A DNA stretch of 64,000 nt from Lactovum miscens (GCF_014202895.1 NZ_JACHHV010000002.1:45840-109839); one strand, 5' to 3'; positions 17,386 to 27,651 are shown, numbered from the stretch's first letter. Notes: generated by a model from the sequence alone, not told the origin. Translations and numbers: made by a program.

Positions 17386-20300
17386 TTAATCCTTTCTAGC
17401 TTTCATCTCTTCTAAAACTTTTTTCCAATCTTTTGCTTTTACAGAACTACCATCACTAAAAGTATTAATCTTTCTCCCTATATGTCTTGTAGCTTCAAAT
17501 TTGCAAATTGATTTGAACGGACAAAAACGACAACCAGTAACATTGTATTGATCATCTGCATCTGTGTAAATAGGGTTTACAGCTATTTGACTTGATTGTA
17601 ACCTCGAAATACCTTCTGAGTACTGATGAACAGCAAAATCAATTAACGCTCCAATGTCATCTGCTGAAAATTGATTTCCTGAACTATTCCACGTTTCATT
17701 TTTGAGTTGAACAAATGAAGCTATTTTATTCGTATCATCAATAGCTGAAGAGTTAATCAATCCTTTATATTTCATTTGTTCTAGCAATTTTTGGTTCACG
17801 TCTGTCAAACTAGACAATTCAGATAATATTAAAGTTGGGTTTTGAAGATGCAAATATAGCGCGCCCCAAACACTTGAATCTTTCGATAAAGCTGCTAGAT
17901 ATGTTAAGAGTTGTAAACTTGTCTTGTTAAAAACTTCTGTTAAATTAAAATCATGACGCCCTGATTTGTAATCAGTTGCTCCTATTAGATTTTCAAAATG
18001 ATCTACTCTGTCAATCTTACCTTTGATGTTAATTCCTCGAATTTTAGAGAATTCAACTTCAGTTTGATTCTTTTCAATTTCAAAAACCTGGATAGATTTT
18101 TGAATCATTATTTTTGATTGCTCTAAAATTTCTGACAAATTTAATTTTGTAAACATTGACAAGAAGTCTCTTTCAAAAAGTTTTTGATACTCCAAATCAA
18201 CTTTACATTGAGCTTCCCTTAATTTTTTGTCAAATTTTTCTGAATCCAAAACTTCTGAAGATCCATCCTGTAATAATATTTGAAAAATTCTATGGAAATA
18301 ATTACCTATTGTGCTTGATTCCAGAGTTACTTCTTCAAGCTCTTTTAGTCCCAGTGTTTTATCTAAGAAATATTTATATTCACAGTTATAAAACTCTTCA
18401 AATGAAGAGGCAGATGGAGTCAATTTGCTATACATCTGATTAGATACTTTGCGAGAAAGACCCGATGATTTAATATCGTTATTATCCAATTTTGTTAATC
18501 TAGCGAAATAAGGATCTTTTTCTATAAGGTAATTTTTTATCTTTACCCAGAAGTTTTCCTGATTATTTTCATTTACATCCTCCAAATCCATTGACAAGAC
18601 TGAACGCATAGTTGATTCAATGTTACCTATATGTTTTATTCCTTCATTTAGTTTTGCAGTGTAAACTTTTTTGACAGGGACTTTATACGATTTTAAGAGT
18701 TGAATTAGTGGAGGATTTTCATTTTCTTGAAGATTGTTAAAAATCTGAGGGCTTGATAGTGTTAATTTTTGTTTTGCCGAATTTAAAAGTGACAAGATTG
18801 CAAAATTTGACTTACTAATACTACTAGTTTCAAGTTCCTCAATAAATTTTTTATCCTGACCATTTTCATTAATTAAGGCACGATCACTATCGGATAATAA
18901 ACTAGTATTTCTCTTAACATGTGGAAAATTACCGTTGGTTAAGCCCACAGCATACACAAACTCGTTTTCTCTCGGTTGAACCAATTCATAATCACGTACA
19001 CGAACTGAATCAACAGTCCCAGGAACTTGCCTAAAAGCAGCCGTTTTTACGCCAGAAACCAAAACATCCAAGAACTCGTCAACCGTGAGTTTCTCGCCCA
19101 AAAAAACTTCTTGAAATTCTGATAAAGTTTTTTGAAATAATTTCCAAACCTGTTGATGTTTATCTTTTAATGTTTCATCTTTGGACTCATTATAAAGGTG
19201 TTGAAAATTTTCAGGGATATTACCGTATTTCAAAAACTTTAAAAACTTTGAAAGAAGATTTTCAACTGACGTTTTTTTGGTCCCTAAAAATTCACCTAAT
19301 GGGGAATTTTTTGAAATTAATTCTTTTCGGATATTCTCAATTTTCTCAGCCTTATCGAAGTAATGTTTCTTATAATTTGATGGATTCTCAGGATAATTCA
19401 TAGAATTGAACACATTTGAGAATTTAATTTTTCCACGAATTTTAAACTTTTTCAAATAATATTCAAAATTATCTAAATATTGTAAATCCGACTTTACAGT
19501 ACTGTAAAGTTGAGTTTTTAAAAGATTTACAACATCTACTGCTTGGTAGTTATTTCTCTTAATTGACTGAATAGATTCAATAAATACAATCAAAGGGTGA
19601 TTTCTCATTAATTCTTGTTGTGAATAGAAAAATGGAATCTCGTAAAGTTGAAAAATCTGCTTGATAGGTAATTCATATTTTTCAACATTTCCCACTAAGA
19701 CCGTAAAGTCTTTATAATGCTTATTTTCTAAAACAATCTTTTGCCGAATTTCCTTGGCCACCATTTCTACTTCAGCAGTCACGTTTTCAGCTTCCCAAAT
19801 CTCAACCTTTTCTGTGCCAAATGGCACATCAGAAAGTTCATTTTCTAATAGAAAATCATTTTCTTTCTCCCAGATAGTTGTTAAATCATCATAAACTTTA
19901 TCAATATTTTTGGTTTCTCTTTCCTCAATCATATCTATTGAAAAACTATCAATCGTTTTGACTGCTTCAGAGTATACACCAATGACATTATTATGTTGTT
20001 TATATGAGCGCGCATTTGCATATGTCCCAATAACAACGCGATCGCTCAAGGCATTTATTAATAGTTTTTCTTGTGCTGAGAATCTTGTAAAACCAGCAAT
20101 CACAAAAATAGAATTCTCAATCAACGACTTATATTTTCCTTCAACCACTTCGTCAATAAATAAAGAGTAAACATCTATCGAAAGAAACTTATCCTCCAGC
20201 TCTGCTTCAAAGCGACAAATGATTTTTTTTAAATCCCTGTTCTTTTCTGATTCAGCTAATTTGCCATTCACCAAATCCTCTGCAACTAAGTTCGATATCT

Positions 20301-20706
20301 TCATTTCCTCCCTTAGTTGAATTAACTTTTCAATAAAACTTTGAGAGTCACGCATTTTATCAAAATAAGATAGTTCTCCATCTTTAAAATTGTGAAGGAC
20401 TTTTCGAAAAAGCATAGCCTCACCAATTGATGATAATTGGGTCTTCTGAGCAAAGTTAGCCCTATCCTGGAAATAATATGGCAGCTGTTTAAAACGTGTC
20501 ACTAGGACGTCAAAAACAGCCGTTTCTGAGTCTCTTGAAAGATTCATTAGAAGTTTCCGCTGTTCCAAGACTTCTCTCTCTTTTTCGAAAGAAAGAGAAG
20601 AAGGAACAATATAGAAAATTCGTTTATTGTCTAATCGCAAATTTTCTAATTCTTTTGTAAGAATTTCTGTTAAGTCTGAAGTTATTTCTGTATAAATGAC
20701 ACGCAT
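17386..20706 (-). CDS. rexB: ATP-dependent nuclease subunit B
   Basis: Partner of RexA. The 1106-aa protein has the AddB-like layout but the N-terminal site where AddB has a P-loop reads IVPSSLSFEKE, so no ATP-binding motif remains, as reported for lactococcal RexB. The nuclease motif GATDYKSGRHDF lies near 920. Four cysteines expected for the Fe-S staple are present: one in NCEYKYF (about 775) and three in GCRFCPFKSICKFE (about 1055-1066). The ribosome site is poor; AAAGG lies about 16 nt upstream. Confidence 0.95.
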   Translation of the reverse strand: MRVIYTEITSDLTEILTKELENLRLDNKRIFYIVPSSLSFEKEREVLEQRKLLMNLSRDSETAVFDVLVTRFKQLPYYFQDRANFAQKTQLSSIGEAMLFRKVLHNFKDGELSYFDKMRDSQSFIEKLIQLREEMKISNLVAEDLVNGKLAESEKNRDLKKIICRFEAELEDKFLSIDVYSLFIDEVVEGKYKSLIENSIFVIAGFTRFSAQEKLLINALSDRVVIGTYANARSYKQHNNVIGVYSEAVKTIDSFSIDMIEERETKNIDKVYDDLTTIWEKENDFLLENELSDVPFGTEKVEIWEAENVTAEVEMVAKEIRQKIVLENKHYKDFTVLVGNVEKYELPIKQIFQLYEIPFFYSQQELMRNHPLIVFIESIQSIKRNNYQAVDVVNLLKTQLYSTVKSDLQYLDNFEYYLKKFKIRGKIKFSNVFNSMNYPENPSNYKKHYFDKAEKIENIRKELISKNSPLGEFLGTKKTSVENLLSKFLKFLKYGNIPENFQHLYNESKDETLKDKHQQVWKLFQKTLSEFQEVFLGEKLTVDEFLDVLVSGVKTAAFRQVPGTVDSVRVRDYELVQPRENEFVYAVGLTNGNFPHVKRNTSLLSDSDRALINENGQDKKFIEELETSSISKSNFAILSLLNSAKQKLTLSSPQIFNNLQENENPPLIQLLKSYKVPVKKVYTAKLNEGIKHIGNIESTMRSVLSMDLEDVNENNQENFWVKIKNYLIEKDPYFARLTKLDNNDIKSSGLSRKVSNQMYSKLTPSASSFEEFYNCEYKYFLDKTLGLKELEEVTLESSTIGNYFHRIFQILLQDGSSEVLDSEKFDKKLREAQCKVDLEYQKLFERDFLSMFTKLNLSEILEQSKIMIQKSIQVFEIEKNQTEVEFSKIRGINIKGKIDRVDHFENLIGATDYKSGRHDFNLTEVFNKTSLQLLTYLAALSKDSSVWGALYLHLQNPTLILSELSSLTDVNQKLLEQMKYKGLINSSAIDDTNKIASFVQLKNETWNSSGNQFSADDIGALIDFAVHQYSEGISRLQSSQIAVNPIYTDADDQYNVTGCRFCPFKSICKFEATRHIGRKINTFSDGSSVKAKDWKKVLEEMKARKD

Positions 20707-20766
20707 AAATCTATCACAAGCACCTTTCCAAAAATTGTTGATACTTAGTATATTTTTAATCTTTTA

Positions 20767-20794
20767 TAAAAATAAAAGACCAACTAACGTTGGT
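20767..20794 (-). terminator. Intrinsic terminator after dnaN
   Basis: Stem ACCAAC/GTTGGT (20779-20784 and 20789-20794), 4-nt loop, then a T-rich run on the minus strand. A TGTTATAAT extended -10 (20806-20798) sits immediately before it and a TATACT lies beyond; which of these starts rexB is not clear. Confidence 0.75.
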
Positions 20795-20835
20795 TTAATT
20801 ATAACAAAATTGCACTACTAAGAAAAAAGGAATGG

Positions 20836-21978
20836 TTAGTTCGTACGAACAGGTGTAATCAATTGAATGAAGTTTTCACTATCATCTTTTGGCACAAGTG
20901 TAAATGGACGAACATTTGAAATGAATGAAATTTTAACTTTTGGTTCTTTCAAAACACGAAGTGCATCAATTAGAAATTGTGGGTTGAAACTAATTTCTAT
21001 ATCTTGCCCACTTTTTTCAAGCATAGTTAATTCTTCGAATGAACTACCAACTTCAGGCGTGTTAACTGTCAACATTAACTTATCATCATGAACAGACAAT
21101 TTAACAGTTCCTCCTTGAAGTCCCGCAGTCAAGAGTTTAGCACGATTCATAGCATGAAGAAAATCAGCAACATCCAAAATTAAGTTTAAGCTATAAAGAC
21201 TTGGATCTGGAATTAAACGGTCTGTATCTGGGTAATTTCCTTCGACCAATCGTGAATAAAAATTGATTGTTGAATTCTTGAATAAAATTTGAGTAGCATT
21301 CAAAAACACAGAAATTGTATCTTCATCATTTGAGAATACAGAACGGAAACTATTAATTGCACGATTTGGCACAACCACTTGGAAATCTTCGCCAAATGAT
21401 TCAAGTTTAATACGACGTTGACTTAAACGATGTGAATCTGTAGCTACTGCTTGAAGGTTCTGGTGATCAATGAGTTGAATATTGACTCCTGTCAATATTG
21501 GCCGAGATTCTTGAGTCGAAACCGCAAAGGCAGTTTCATTAAAAAGTTCTTTCAATTCACCGACCGCAATTTTTGTTGAAGGTTTGGCAGTAATTTGTTG
21601 AATCATAGGATAAAGTTCAGGCTGCTGACCTTTAAGAGTAATTTCTGATTTTCCTGAACTCAATTTAACTTGATAATTTTCAATTTCTTCGAATGTAAAT
21701 GTAATATCTGGAAGTTGGGCGACAATTGAGTCAAAGAAGTTAGCTTCCAACAGAATAGCACCTTCAGAGTCAATCAACATACCTGCATCTTTATCATTAG
21801 CTGGAAGTAGTTTCTCAATAGAAATTTGTCCATTGGAAGCCGTGAAGTGAATTCCTTCCGAGGTAACTTGAATCTTAAGCTTAGACAAAACAGGGATGGC
21901 AATCTTTGAACCTATAGCTTGTTTAGCGATTCTCATGGCTGAAAGAAAAGCATTTTTATTAATCGTAAATTGAATCAT
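20836..21978 (-). CDS. dnaN: DNA polymerase III beta subunit (sliding clamp)
   Basis: Ring-shaped processivity clamp. At 380 aa from MIQFTINKNAFLSAM it has three homologous domains and the conserved C-terminal LITPVRTN. I start at 21978 because GAAAGG is correctly spaced before it; an in-frame Met six codons upstream overlaps that ribosome site. It follows dnaA with 219 nt between, which hold two DnaA boxes. Confidence 0.97.
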   Translation of the reverse strand: MIQFTINKNAFLSAMRIAKQAIGSKIAIPVLSKLKIQVTSEGIHFTASNGQISIEKLLPANDKDAGMLIDSEGAILLEANFFDSIVAQLPDITFTFEEIENYQVKLSSGKSEITLKGQQPELYPMIQQITAKPSTKIAVGELKELFNETAFAVSTQESRPILTGVNIQLIDHQNLQAVATDSHRLSQRRIKLESFGEDFQVVVPNRAINSFRSVFSNDEDTISVFLNATQILFKNSTINFYSRLVEGNYPDTDRLIPDPSLYSLNLILDVADFLHAMNRAKLLTAGLQGGTVKLSVHDDKLMLTVNTPEVGSSFEELTMLEKSGQDIEISFNPQFLIDALRVLKEPKVKISFISNVRPFTLVPKDDSENFIQLITPVRTN

Positions 21979-22067
21979 TATTTTATGACCTTTCATTATG
22001 AAACTGGCTACGCCATCATTATTATATATTAAATATAATAATAAATAGTAACAGTAGTAATAAGTCT

Positions 22068-22138
22068 TGTGAAAAAGTTGAAAATAGACTTTGAGATAGA
22101 TTTAAATAGTCTTTTGAGAATTAAAAACATGTGGAAAA
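22068..22138. other. DnaA boxes between dnaA and dnaN
   Basis: Two matches to TTWTNCACA read on the minus strand: TTTTTCACA (22076-22068) and TTTTCCACA (22138-22130). They probably belong to the origin as a second box group, or control dnaN. Confidence 0.6.
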
Positions 22139-22197
22139 GTCCTAAATTAAATTGAATAAGTTGTTAAAAAGAAAAGAAAAGAAAAAATTTTTTCAGA

Positions 22198-23580
22198 TTA
22201 ACCTTCGAGTTTTCTTTTTAGATTATCGACATCTCTTTGAGTCTCGTTATCATTCTTCAACTTATCTGTAATGACACGCACTGCATACATGACGGTCGTA
22301 TGATCACGTTTACCAAACTCTTGCCCAATTGCTGGAAGAGATGTAGCTAGTAAATCACGTATAAGGAACATTGCCACTTGACGAGCATAGGCAATTTCTT
22401 TGATTCTTTTTGGACCAGATAAATCAGCCACAGGAAGATGAAAGTATTTAGAAACTTCATCTTTTATTTTTGTTATATTGAGATTGTTTTTTCGACTATG
22501 TGAATTAGAAGAACGAAGATTTTCAATGGCTTTTTCAGCTGTTGAAATTTCAACCGTTGAATTTTTTTCCATTTTCGCAAGGAATTCGACTTGATTCAAG
22601 GCACCTTCAAGTTCACGAACATTGGAATTAATTTGACTTGCAATATAAGAAATTGTCTCATCAGGGAAATTCAAACCAGTTTTCTCGGCTTTATTCATAA
22701 GAATTGCCATACGAGTTTCAAAGTCAGGAATTGTGATATTTGTAGTTAATCCCCATGAAAAACGACTGACTAAGCGCTCCTCCAAGTTATTCAACTCTGA
22801 AGGTGGACGGTCAGAGGTTAAAACAATTTGAGCTCCTTTTTCATGTAACGCATTAAAAGTTTGGAAAAACTCATTTTTTGTTCCTTCCTTATCAGAGAAA
22901 AATTGTACGTCATCTAAAAGAAGTAAATCAAGATTACGATACTTTTCCACGAAGCTGTCCATTTGTTTTTTTCGACTTGCATTGACATAATCAGTGACAA
23001 ATGCTTCAGAACTCACATAGATTAAGCGAGAACGAGGATGCTTTTTAAGAAATTCATTTCCTATCGCATGAAGCAAGTGAGTTTTTCCCAGACCTGAATT
23101 TCCAAAGATAAAAAGTGGATTGTAAAGATCTCCTGGTGAATCTGTAATAGTTAGCGCAGCCGCCAAAGTCATACGATTTTGATCACCTGCTACAAAATTG
23201 TCAAAGCTATATTTTTTTTGTAAATTTGTTCTAACTGGCTCAAGGATAGTTTCACTAAAATTATCTGGAGTTTCTGTTCTTGTTTCAATTGATCTATTCA
23301 TCTCTTTTCGGTCTGCATCTGACATATCAGCATCTGAAAGAATTTTGATTGTTAAAACATCTCCGTAGACTTCAAGGCTAGCAGTGTTAAAAAGATCTGT
23401 TTGCCTCTTTAAAAAGTCTTTGTGCATGTCAGAATTAATTAAGATTTTAGCTTTATTGCCGCTTACTGAAATAAGTTTTGCGGGAGCAATAAAGTAATCA
23501 TAAGTTGCTTTAGGTAGGTTTTGCCTCGCCAATTCATTGACACGATTCCAAAAGCGTTTATCCGATTCTTTTAATGGCAT
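22198..23580 (-). CDS. dnaA: Chromosomal replication initiator protein
   Basis: AAA+ initiator that melts oriC and loads the helicase. The 460-aa protein has an N-terminal interaction domain, a variable linker (about 85-125), Walker A GNSGLGKTH (about 165), Walker B LLLDDVQFF, sensor motifs and the domain IV signature FGKRDHTTVMYAV. The ribosome site AGAAGGAAAG precedes ATG. DnaA boxes on both sides suggest autoregulation. Confidence 0.98.
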   Translation of the reverse strand: MPLKESDKRFWNRVNELARQNLPKATYDYFIAPAKLISVSGNKAKILINSDMHKDFLKRQTDLFNTASLEVYGDVLTIKILSDADMSDADRKEMNRSIETRTETPDNFSETILEPVRTNLQKKYSFDNFVAGDQNRMTLAAALTITDSPGDLYNPLFIFGNSGLGKTHLLHAIGNEFLKKHPRSRLIYVSSEAFVTDYVNASRKKQMDSFVEKYRNLDLLLLDDVQFFSDKEGTKNEFFQTFNALHEKGAQIVLTSDRPPSELNNLEERLVSRFSWGLTTNITIPDFETRMAILMNKAEKTGLNFPDETISYIASQINSNVRELEGALNQVEFLAKMEKNSTVEISTAEKAIENLRSSNSHSRKNNLNITKIKDEVSKYFHLPVADLSGPKRIKEIAYARQVAMFLIRDLLATSLPAIGQEFGKRDHTTVMYAVRVITDKLKNDNETQRDVDNLKRKLEG

Positions 23581-23914
23581 CTCTTTCCTTCTTAAATAAA
23601 ATATTTCATAAACTTTTCATTCCAAATTGTTAATCTCCAAAATTACACATATCCTGAATTGTTAACTTCCATATAGAATAACACTTTTAAGAATGACTTT
23701 CAACAAAATAATAAAAAAAATTTTTAAAAATGAACAGCATAATTAACAGGTGGAAAATTTCTGTGGAAAAAGTGGAAAAATTTGAATTACTAACAGAAAC
23801 TTTTAGTTGAAAATTGCAATTGTATTGGGTCCAAAGGTTATGCACATTTCTGTTTAAGTTAACATAATTGTGTAAAATTTATGTGTAAAAGATTTATAAA
23901 TCAAAAATTTGATG
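23581..23914. other. oriC: Replication origin oriC (dnaA-parB intergenic region)
   Basis: This 334-bp gene-free region holds DnaA boxes: TTTTCCACA (23770-23762), TTATGCACA (23838-23846), TTTTACACA twice (23877-23869 and 23890-23882), plus near matches GTGGAAAA at about 23752 and 23772. A very AT-rich stretch of A and T runs at about 23702-23730 is a candidate unwinding element. Gene strand bias reverses across this region: minus to the left, mostly plus to the right. The dnaA promoter must also lie here. Confidence 0.9.
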
Positions 23915-24697
23915 TTAAAAATTTGATGATGAAAGTTTATTTATTAGATTTTCCAACTCATCAATGCTATTGAATTTTATACTCAAATTTCCTTGATGGT
24001 GTTTATTTTCAGTGATTTTAACTGTGTTTCCAATTTCTTTTTTTAATTTTTCTTCAATTTCTTCAATAAAAATATTTTTTGCCTTTGTTCTAGAATTTTT
24101 ATCTTTATGATAGATTAATTGTTCTATTTCACGAACAGATAAATGTTTTTTTCTAACAAGACGTGCTAGTTCAATTTGTTGTATAGGATCTGATTCAGCT
24201 AATAGAGCTCTAGCATGACCAGCTGAGAGTTCACCAGATTCTACAAGAAAAGTCAATTCATTTGGAAGCTGGAGCAATCGAATCGTATTTGAGACAAAAG
24301 TCCGTGATTTCCCAATAATTTGAGCAATTTCTTCATGTTTTAAACCGGATTTTTCAGTGAGATTGAAAAGAGATTTTGCTTCTTCTATTGGATTTAGATT
24401 CTCTCTTTGTAAGTTTTCTAGAAGAGCCAAGATTTGCATCTGTTGATCATTGTAGTTTCTTACAATCGCAGGAATTTCATTCAAATTTGCAATACCTGAC
24501 GCAAGAAAACGACGCTCACCAGCTAATAATTCATAACCAAAAACTTTTGATTTACGAACAATAACTGGCTGTAAAACCCCATTTATTGTTATAGATTTTG
24601 CAAGTTCTTTGAGTTTTTCTTCATCAAAATGCATCCTTGGTTGATAAGGATTTCGTACGATTTCGCTGAGTTTTAAGTTTAAAATTTCTTCAGTCAT
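23915..24697 (-). CDS. parB: Chromosome partitioning protein ParB (Spo0J)
   Basis: CTPase clamp that loads at parS and recruits SMC to the origin. The 260-aa protein has the N-terminal ParB box with NPYQPR (16-21) and LLAGERR (57-63), the parS-binding helix-turn-helix HEEIAQIIGKSRTFVSNTIRLLQLP (about 125-150), and a C-terminal dimerisation domain. No ParA/Soj gene is adjacent; an Rrf2 regulator overlaps it by 8 nt instead. Streptococcus pneumoniae also has ParB without ParA. Confidence 0.95.
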   Translation of the reverse strand: MTEEILNLKLSEIVRNPYQPRMHFDEEKLKELAKSITINGVLQPVIVRKSKVFGYELLAGERRFLASGIANLNEIPAIVRNYNDQQMQILALLENLQRENLNPIEEAKSLFNLTEKSGLKHEEIAQIIGKSRTFVSNTIRLLQLPNELTFLVESGELSAGHARALLAESDPIQQIELARLVRKKHLSVREIEQLIYHKDKNSRTKAKNIFIEEIEEKLKKEIGNTVKITENKHHQGNLSIKFNSIDELENLINKLSSSNF

Positions 24698-25160
24698 TTT
24701 CGTTAATCCATTTTTTCAAATTACTAAGATCATAGTTACTTTCTGTCTCCTCTTTCACTCGTGCTAATGTAACCTTTGATAGAGTAGAAAACAAATTATT
24801 TTCGATAGTGTTCATGGCATCTGAAATTGAACATTTTTGTCCCTTGTCTGAATCTAGGCCAAGAAAATTAATAATTAAGCGTTGACTGTTAAAAATTCTT
24901 CCACGCCCTTCCACAGCTGTAAAAACATCATAAAAAGTGATATCTTCTATTTTTTTAGTCAAAGAAAATCCACCATTTTTTCCTGGGGTGGATTTTAGTA
25001 ATCCTTCATCAACGAGAGATTTTATAATTTTTTTTAAATAAGAAGGAGAAACTTTTAAGCGCTCAGCAATAGCCATTGAACTCATAGAAGAGCCCGCAGG
25101 TAAATTCGCAAGAATCAGTAAGGTATAAACAGATTGCTCCCAACCAAGTGATAACTTCAT
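24690..25160 (-). CDS. Rrf2-family transcriptional regulator
   Basis: The 156-aa protein has the Rrf2 winged helix: MAIAERLKVSPSYLKKIIKSL (helix-turn-helix, about 28-48) and the wing STPGKNGGFSL (about 57-67). The dimerisation helix follows. Only one Cys (about residue 109) is visible, not the three of Fe-S-binding IscR or NsrR, so the signal may be different. GGGAAAGG precedes ATG. Its last codons overlap parB, and it diverges from gapB with a perfect inverted repeat between them, a likely operator. Confidence 0.88.
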   Translation of the reverse strand: MKLSLGWEQSVYTLLILANLPAGSSMSSMAIAERLKVSPSYLKKIIKSLVDEGLLKSTPGKNGGFSLTKKIEDITFYDVFTAVEGRGRIFNSQRLIINFLGLDSDKGQKCSISDAMNTIENNLFSTLSKVTLARVKEETESNYDLSNLKKWINEND

Positions 25161-25192
25161 AGCTTGACAACCTTTCCCAAAAAGGATATAAC

Positions 25193-25223
25193 TATATTAG
25201 AGACAAAAAATATCTCTAATATA
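25193..25223. promoter_or_regulatory. Perfect inverted repeat between Rrf2 gene and gapB
   Basis: Arms TATATTAGAGA (25193-25203) and TCTCTAATATA (25213-25223) with 9 bp between. It sits in the 103-bp divergent promoter region, upstream of a gapB -10 (TATAAT at about 25230). Its size suits an Rrf2 dimer. Function inferred from position. Confidence 0.6.
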
Positions 25224-25263
25224 AACATTTATAATAATATTATAGCACATCGAAGGGATTAAA

Positions 25264-26280
25264 ATGACCGTAAAAATAGGAATTAATGGCTTTGGCCGCA
25301 TTGGCCGCTTAGCTTTACGTCGTATTGAGGGCGTTGATGGAGTAGAAGTTTCTCAAATAAATGATTTGACAGATCCAGCAATGCTTGCACATTTACTCAA
25401 ATATGATTCAACACAAGGGCGGTTTAAGGGGGATATTGAGCTTACAGAAGATGGATTTAATGTGAATGGCAAATTTATAAAAGTAACTCAAGAACGTGAT
25501 CCAGGAAAAATTAATTGGTCTGAAAATGGTGTTGAGATCGTTCTTGAAGCAACAGGTTTCTTTACCACAAAAGAAAAAGCCGAAAAGCATTTACACGCAA
25601 GTGGTGGTGCAAAAAGGGTATTAATTACAGCGCCAGGTGGAAATGATGTAAAAACAGTCGTTTTTAATACAAACCATGACGTTTTAAATGGCACTGAAAC
25701 AGTTATTTCAGCTGGTTCATGTACAACCAATTCCCTTGCCCCAATGGCCGATGTTTTGAATAAAACTTTCGGAGTCAAAGGTGGAACGATGACCACGATT
25801 CACTCTTATACAGGTGATCAAATGCTATTGGATGGTCCACATCGCGGTGGTGATTTCCGTCGTGCTCGTGCAGCGGCGATAAACATCGTTCCTGCATCTT
25901 CTGGTGCTGCAAAAGCTATTGGTCTTGTATTACCAGAGCTTGAAGGACGGATGAAAGGACACGCCCAACGTGTTGCTACACCAGCAGGCTCTGTTACAGA
26001 ACTTGTGACAGTTTTGGATAAAAGGGTCACTGTCGATGAGATTAATGCTGCAATGAAAGCAGCTCAGACCGAGAGTTTTGGTTACAACACGGATGAAATA
26101 GTATCAAGCGATATTATAGGCATGGCCTATGGTTCTCTCTTTGATGCTACACAAACGGAAGTGACAAACATTGCTGATGGTTTACAGCTCGTTAAGACAG
26201 TGGCCTGGTATGATAATGAGATGAGCTTTACAGCACAATTAATTCGTACATTAGAATATTTTGCTAAAATTGCAAAGTAA
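25264..26280 (+). CDS. gapB: Glyceraldehyde-3-phosphate dehydrogenase, second copy
   Basis: Oxidises glyceraldehyde-3-phosphate to 1,3-bisphosphoglycerate (or the reverse). The 338-aa protein has the Rossmann motif [10 protein letters not shown] and catalytic Cys153 in SCTTN. A few positions differ from the main enzyme at 62.8 kb, such as NSLAP for NCLAP after the active site. Codon use is less biased than in the main copy, suggesting lower expression. AAGGGA precedes ATG. It is divergent from an Rrf2 regulator that may control it. NAD or NADP preference cannot be settled here. Confidence 0.93.
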   Translation: MTVKIGINGFGRIGRLALRRIEGVDGVEVSQINDLTDPAMLAHLLKYDSTQGRFKGDIELTEDGFNVNGKFIKVTQERDPGKINWSENGVEIVLEATGFFTTKEKAEKHLHASGGAKRVLITAPGGNDVKTVVFNTNHDVLNGTETVISAGSCTTNSLAPMADVLNKTFGVKGGTMTTIHSYTGDQMLLDGPHRGGDFRRARAAAINIVPASSGAAKAIGLVLPELEGRMKGHAQRVATPAGSVTELVTVLDKRVTVDEINAAMKAAQTESFGYNTDEIVSSDIIGMAYGSLFDATQTEVTNIADGLQLVKTVAWYDNEMSFTAQLIRTLEYFAKIAK

Positions 26281-26310
26281 ATAAAGTTTACGGATAGTTT
26301 ACAAGTTCTG

Positions 26311-26345
26311 AAAAAAGTCTTTGAAATTTTCAAGGACTTTTGTTA
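26311..26345. terminator. Bidirectional terminator gapB/rarA
   Basis: AAGTCTTTGA (26315-26324) pairs with TCAAGGACTT (26330-26339) with one G-T pair; A and T runs flank both sides, serving both convergent genes. Confidence 0.8.
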
Positions 26346-26356
26346 ATTTTTATAAG

Positions 26357-27622
26357 TTAATTAGACTTTTTTTTATTGTTTTCAATCCAACGTTTCCGTT
26401 CCATTAAAGCACGCTCATACTTTCCCATTCCATCTGGAGTAAAATATTCAGCTGACTTGATTTTGTCAGGTAAATATTGTTGGTTTATCCAATGTTCTGG
26501 GAAAGAATGTGGATACTTGTAACCAATGCTACGACCAAGTTTTTTAGCACCTGAATAGTGTCCATCTTGCAAATGAGGGGGTATGGCTAAGTCACCATGC
26601 TTATGTAAGTCTTCTATAGCACTTTCCATGGCAGCATATGCAGCATTTGATTTGGGTGAAAGTGCTAAGTCAATAATGACATTTGAAACAAGAATTCTAG
26701 CCTCAGGAAAACCAACTCTTTCAGCAGCTTCTAATGCTATTACGGCATGGATCTGTGACTCAGGATTTGCTAATCCGATATCTTCATAAGCAATTACTAT
26801 AAGTCGACGCGCCAGTGACATCAAGTCTCCCCCTTCAATCAAGCGAGCAGCGTAGTGTAAAGCAGCATTGACATCAGAGCCACGAATTGATTTTTGAAGT
26901 GCAGATAATAGATCATAGTGAGCATCACCATCTTTGTCAAAAGTGGCTGCTTTTTTCTGTAAAGAATTTTCCATATCATCCAATGTTACATGATGATCAG
27001 AGCTAGAAAGAATGGCTAATTCAAGCGAATTAAATACTGATCTTAGGTCGCCATTTGTAGAGTGTACTAAAAAAGTAAAAGCCTCATCATCCAGTTCGAC
27101 TTCAAAGTTAAAACCCCGTTCATGATCAGATAAAGCTAATTTTATAGCCTCAGTTAAATCTTCAACTGTTAAACTTTTAACTTCGAATATCTGAACACGA
27201 CTACGAATAGCAGGAACTACACTGAAATATGGATTTTCTGTGGTTGCACCGATTAGGATAATTTCGCCATTTTCTAGTAAAGGTAGTAAAAAGTCTTGTA
27301 AAGGCTTTGTCAACCTATGTATCTCGTCTAATAGTAAGATGAGCGTTCCAAACACCTTTGCTTCTTCAGCGATTTCTTGTAGTTTTTTCTTTGCGTCACT
27401 AGTTGCATTAAAGTTACGAAAAGTTAGTCCCATAGTTCCAGCAATGGCAGATGCAATGGAAGTCTTTCCTGTACCAGGTGGACCATAAAGAATCATACTT
27501 GATAAAAGTTTGGTCTCAACCATACGTCGAATTATTTTTCCTGGGCCGACGAGATGTTGCTGTCCAATAACTTCGTCGATAGATCGAGGTCGCATGCGTC
27601 TGGCTAAATTTTCTGTTGCCAT
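26357..27622 (-). CDS. rarA: Replication-associated recombination protein A (RarA/MgsA)
   Basis: AAA+ ATPase related to clamp loaders that acts at stalled forks and interacts with SSB. The 421-aa protein has Walker A GPPGTGKT (47-54), Walker B LLLLDEIHRL (about 95-104), sensor 1 LIGATTENP, and the C-terminal tetramerisation domain with GGDLMSLARRLIVIAYEDIGLA. GGAGAGG precedes ATG. It faces gapB. Confidence 0.95.
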   Translation of the reverse strand: MATENLARRMRPRSIDEVIGQQHLVGPGKIIRRMVETKLLSSMILYGPPGTGKTSIASAIAGTMGLTFRNFNATSDAKKKLQEIAEEAKVFGTLILLLDEIHRLTKPLQDFLLPLLENGEIILIGATTENPYFSVVPAIRSRVQIFEVKSLTVEDLTEAIKLALSDHERGFNFEVELDDEAFTFLVHSTNGDLRSVFNSLELAILSSSDHHVTLDDMENSLQKKAATFDKDGDAHYDLLSALQKSIRGSDVNAALHYAARLIEGGDLMSLARRLIVIAYEDIGLANPESQIHAVIALEAAERVGFPEARILVSNVIIDLALSPKSNAAYAAMESAIEDLHKHGDLAIPPHLQDGHYSGAKKLGRSIGYKYPHSFPEHWINQQYLPDKIKSAEYFTPDGMGKYERALMERKRWIENNKKKSN

Positions 27623-27651
27623 ATTTTTACCTCTCCATCTATAATTAATAC

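Noticed and set aside
19494..19507. TTACA-GTAC-TGTAA, another match to the BceR-type motif
   Set aside because: It lies deep inside the rexB coding region with no promoter nearby; likely chance.
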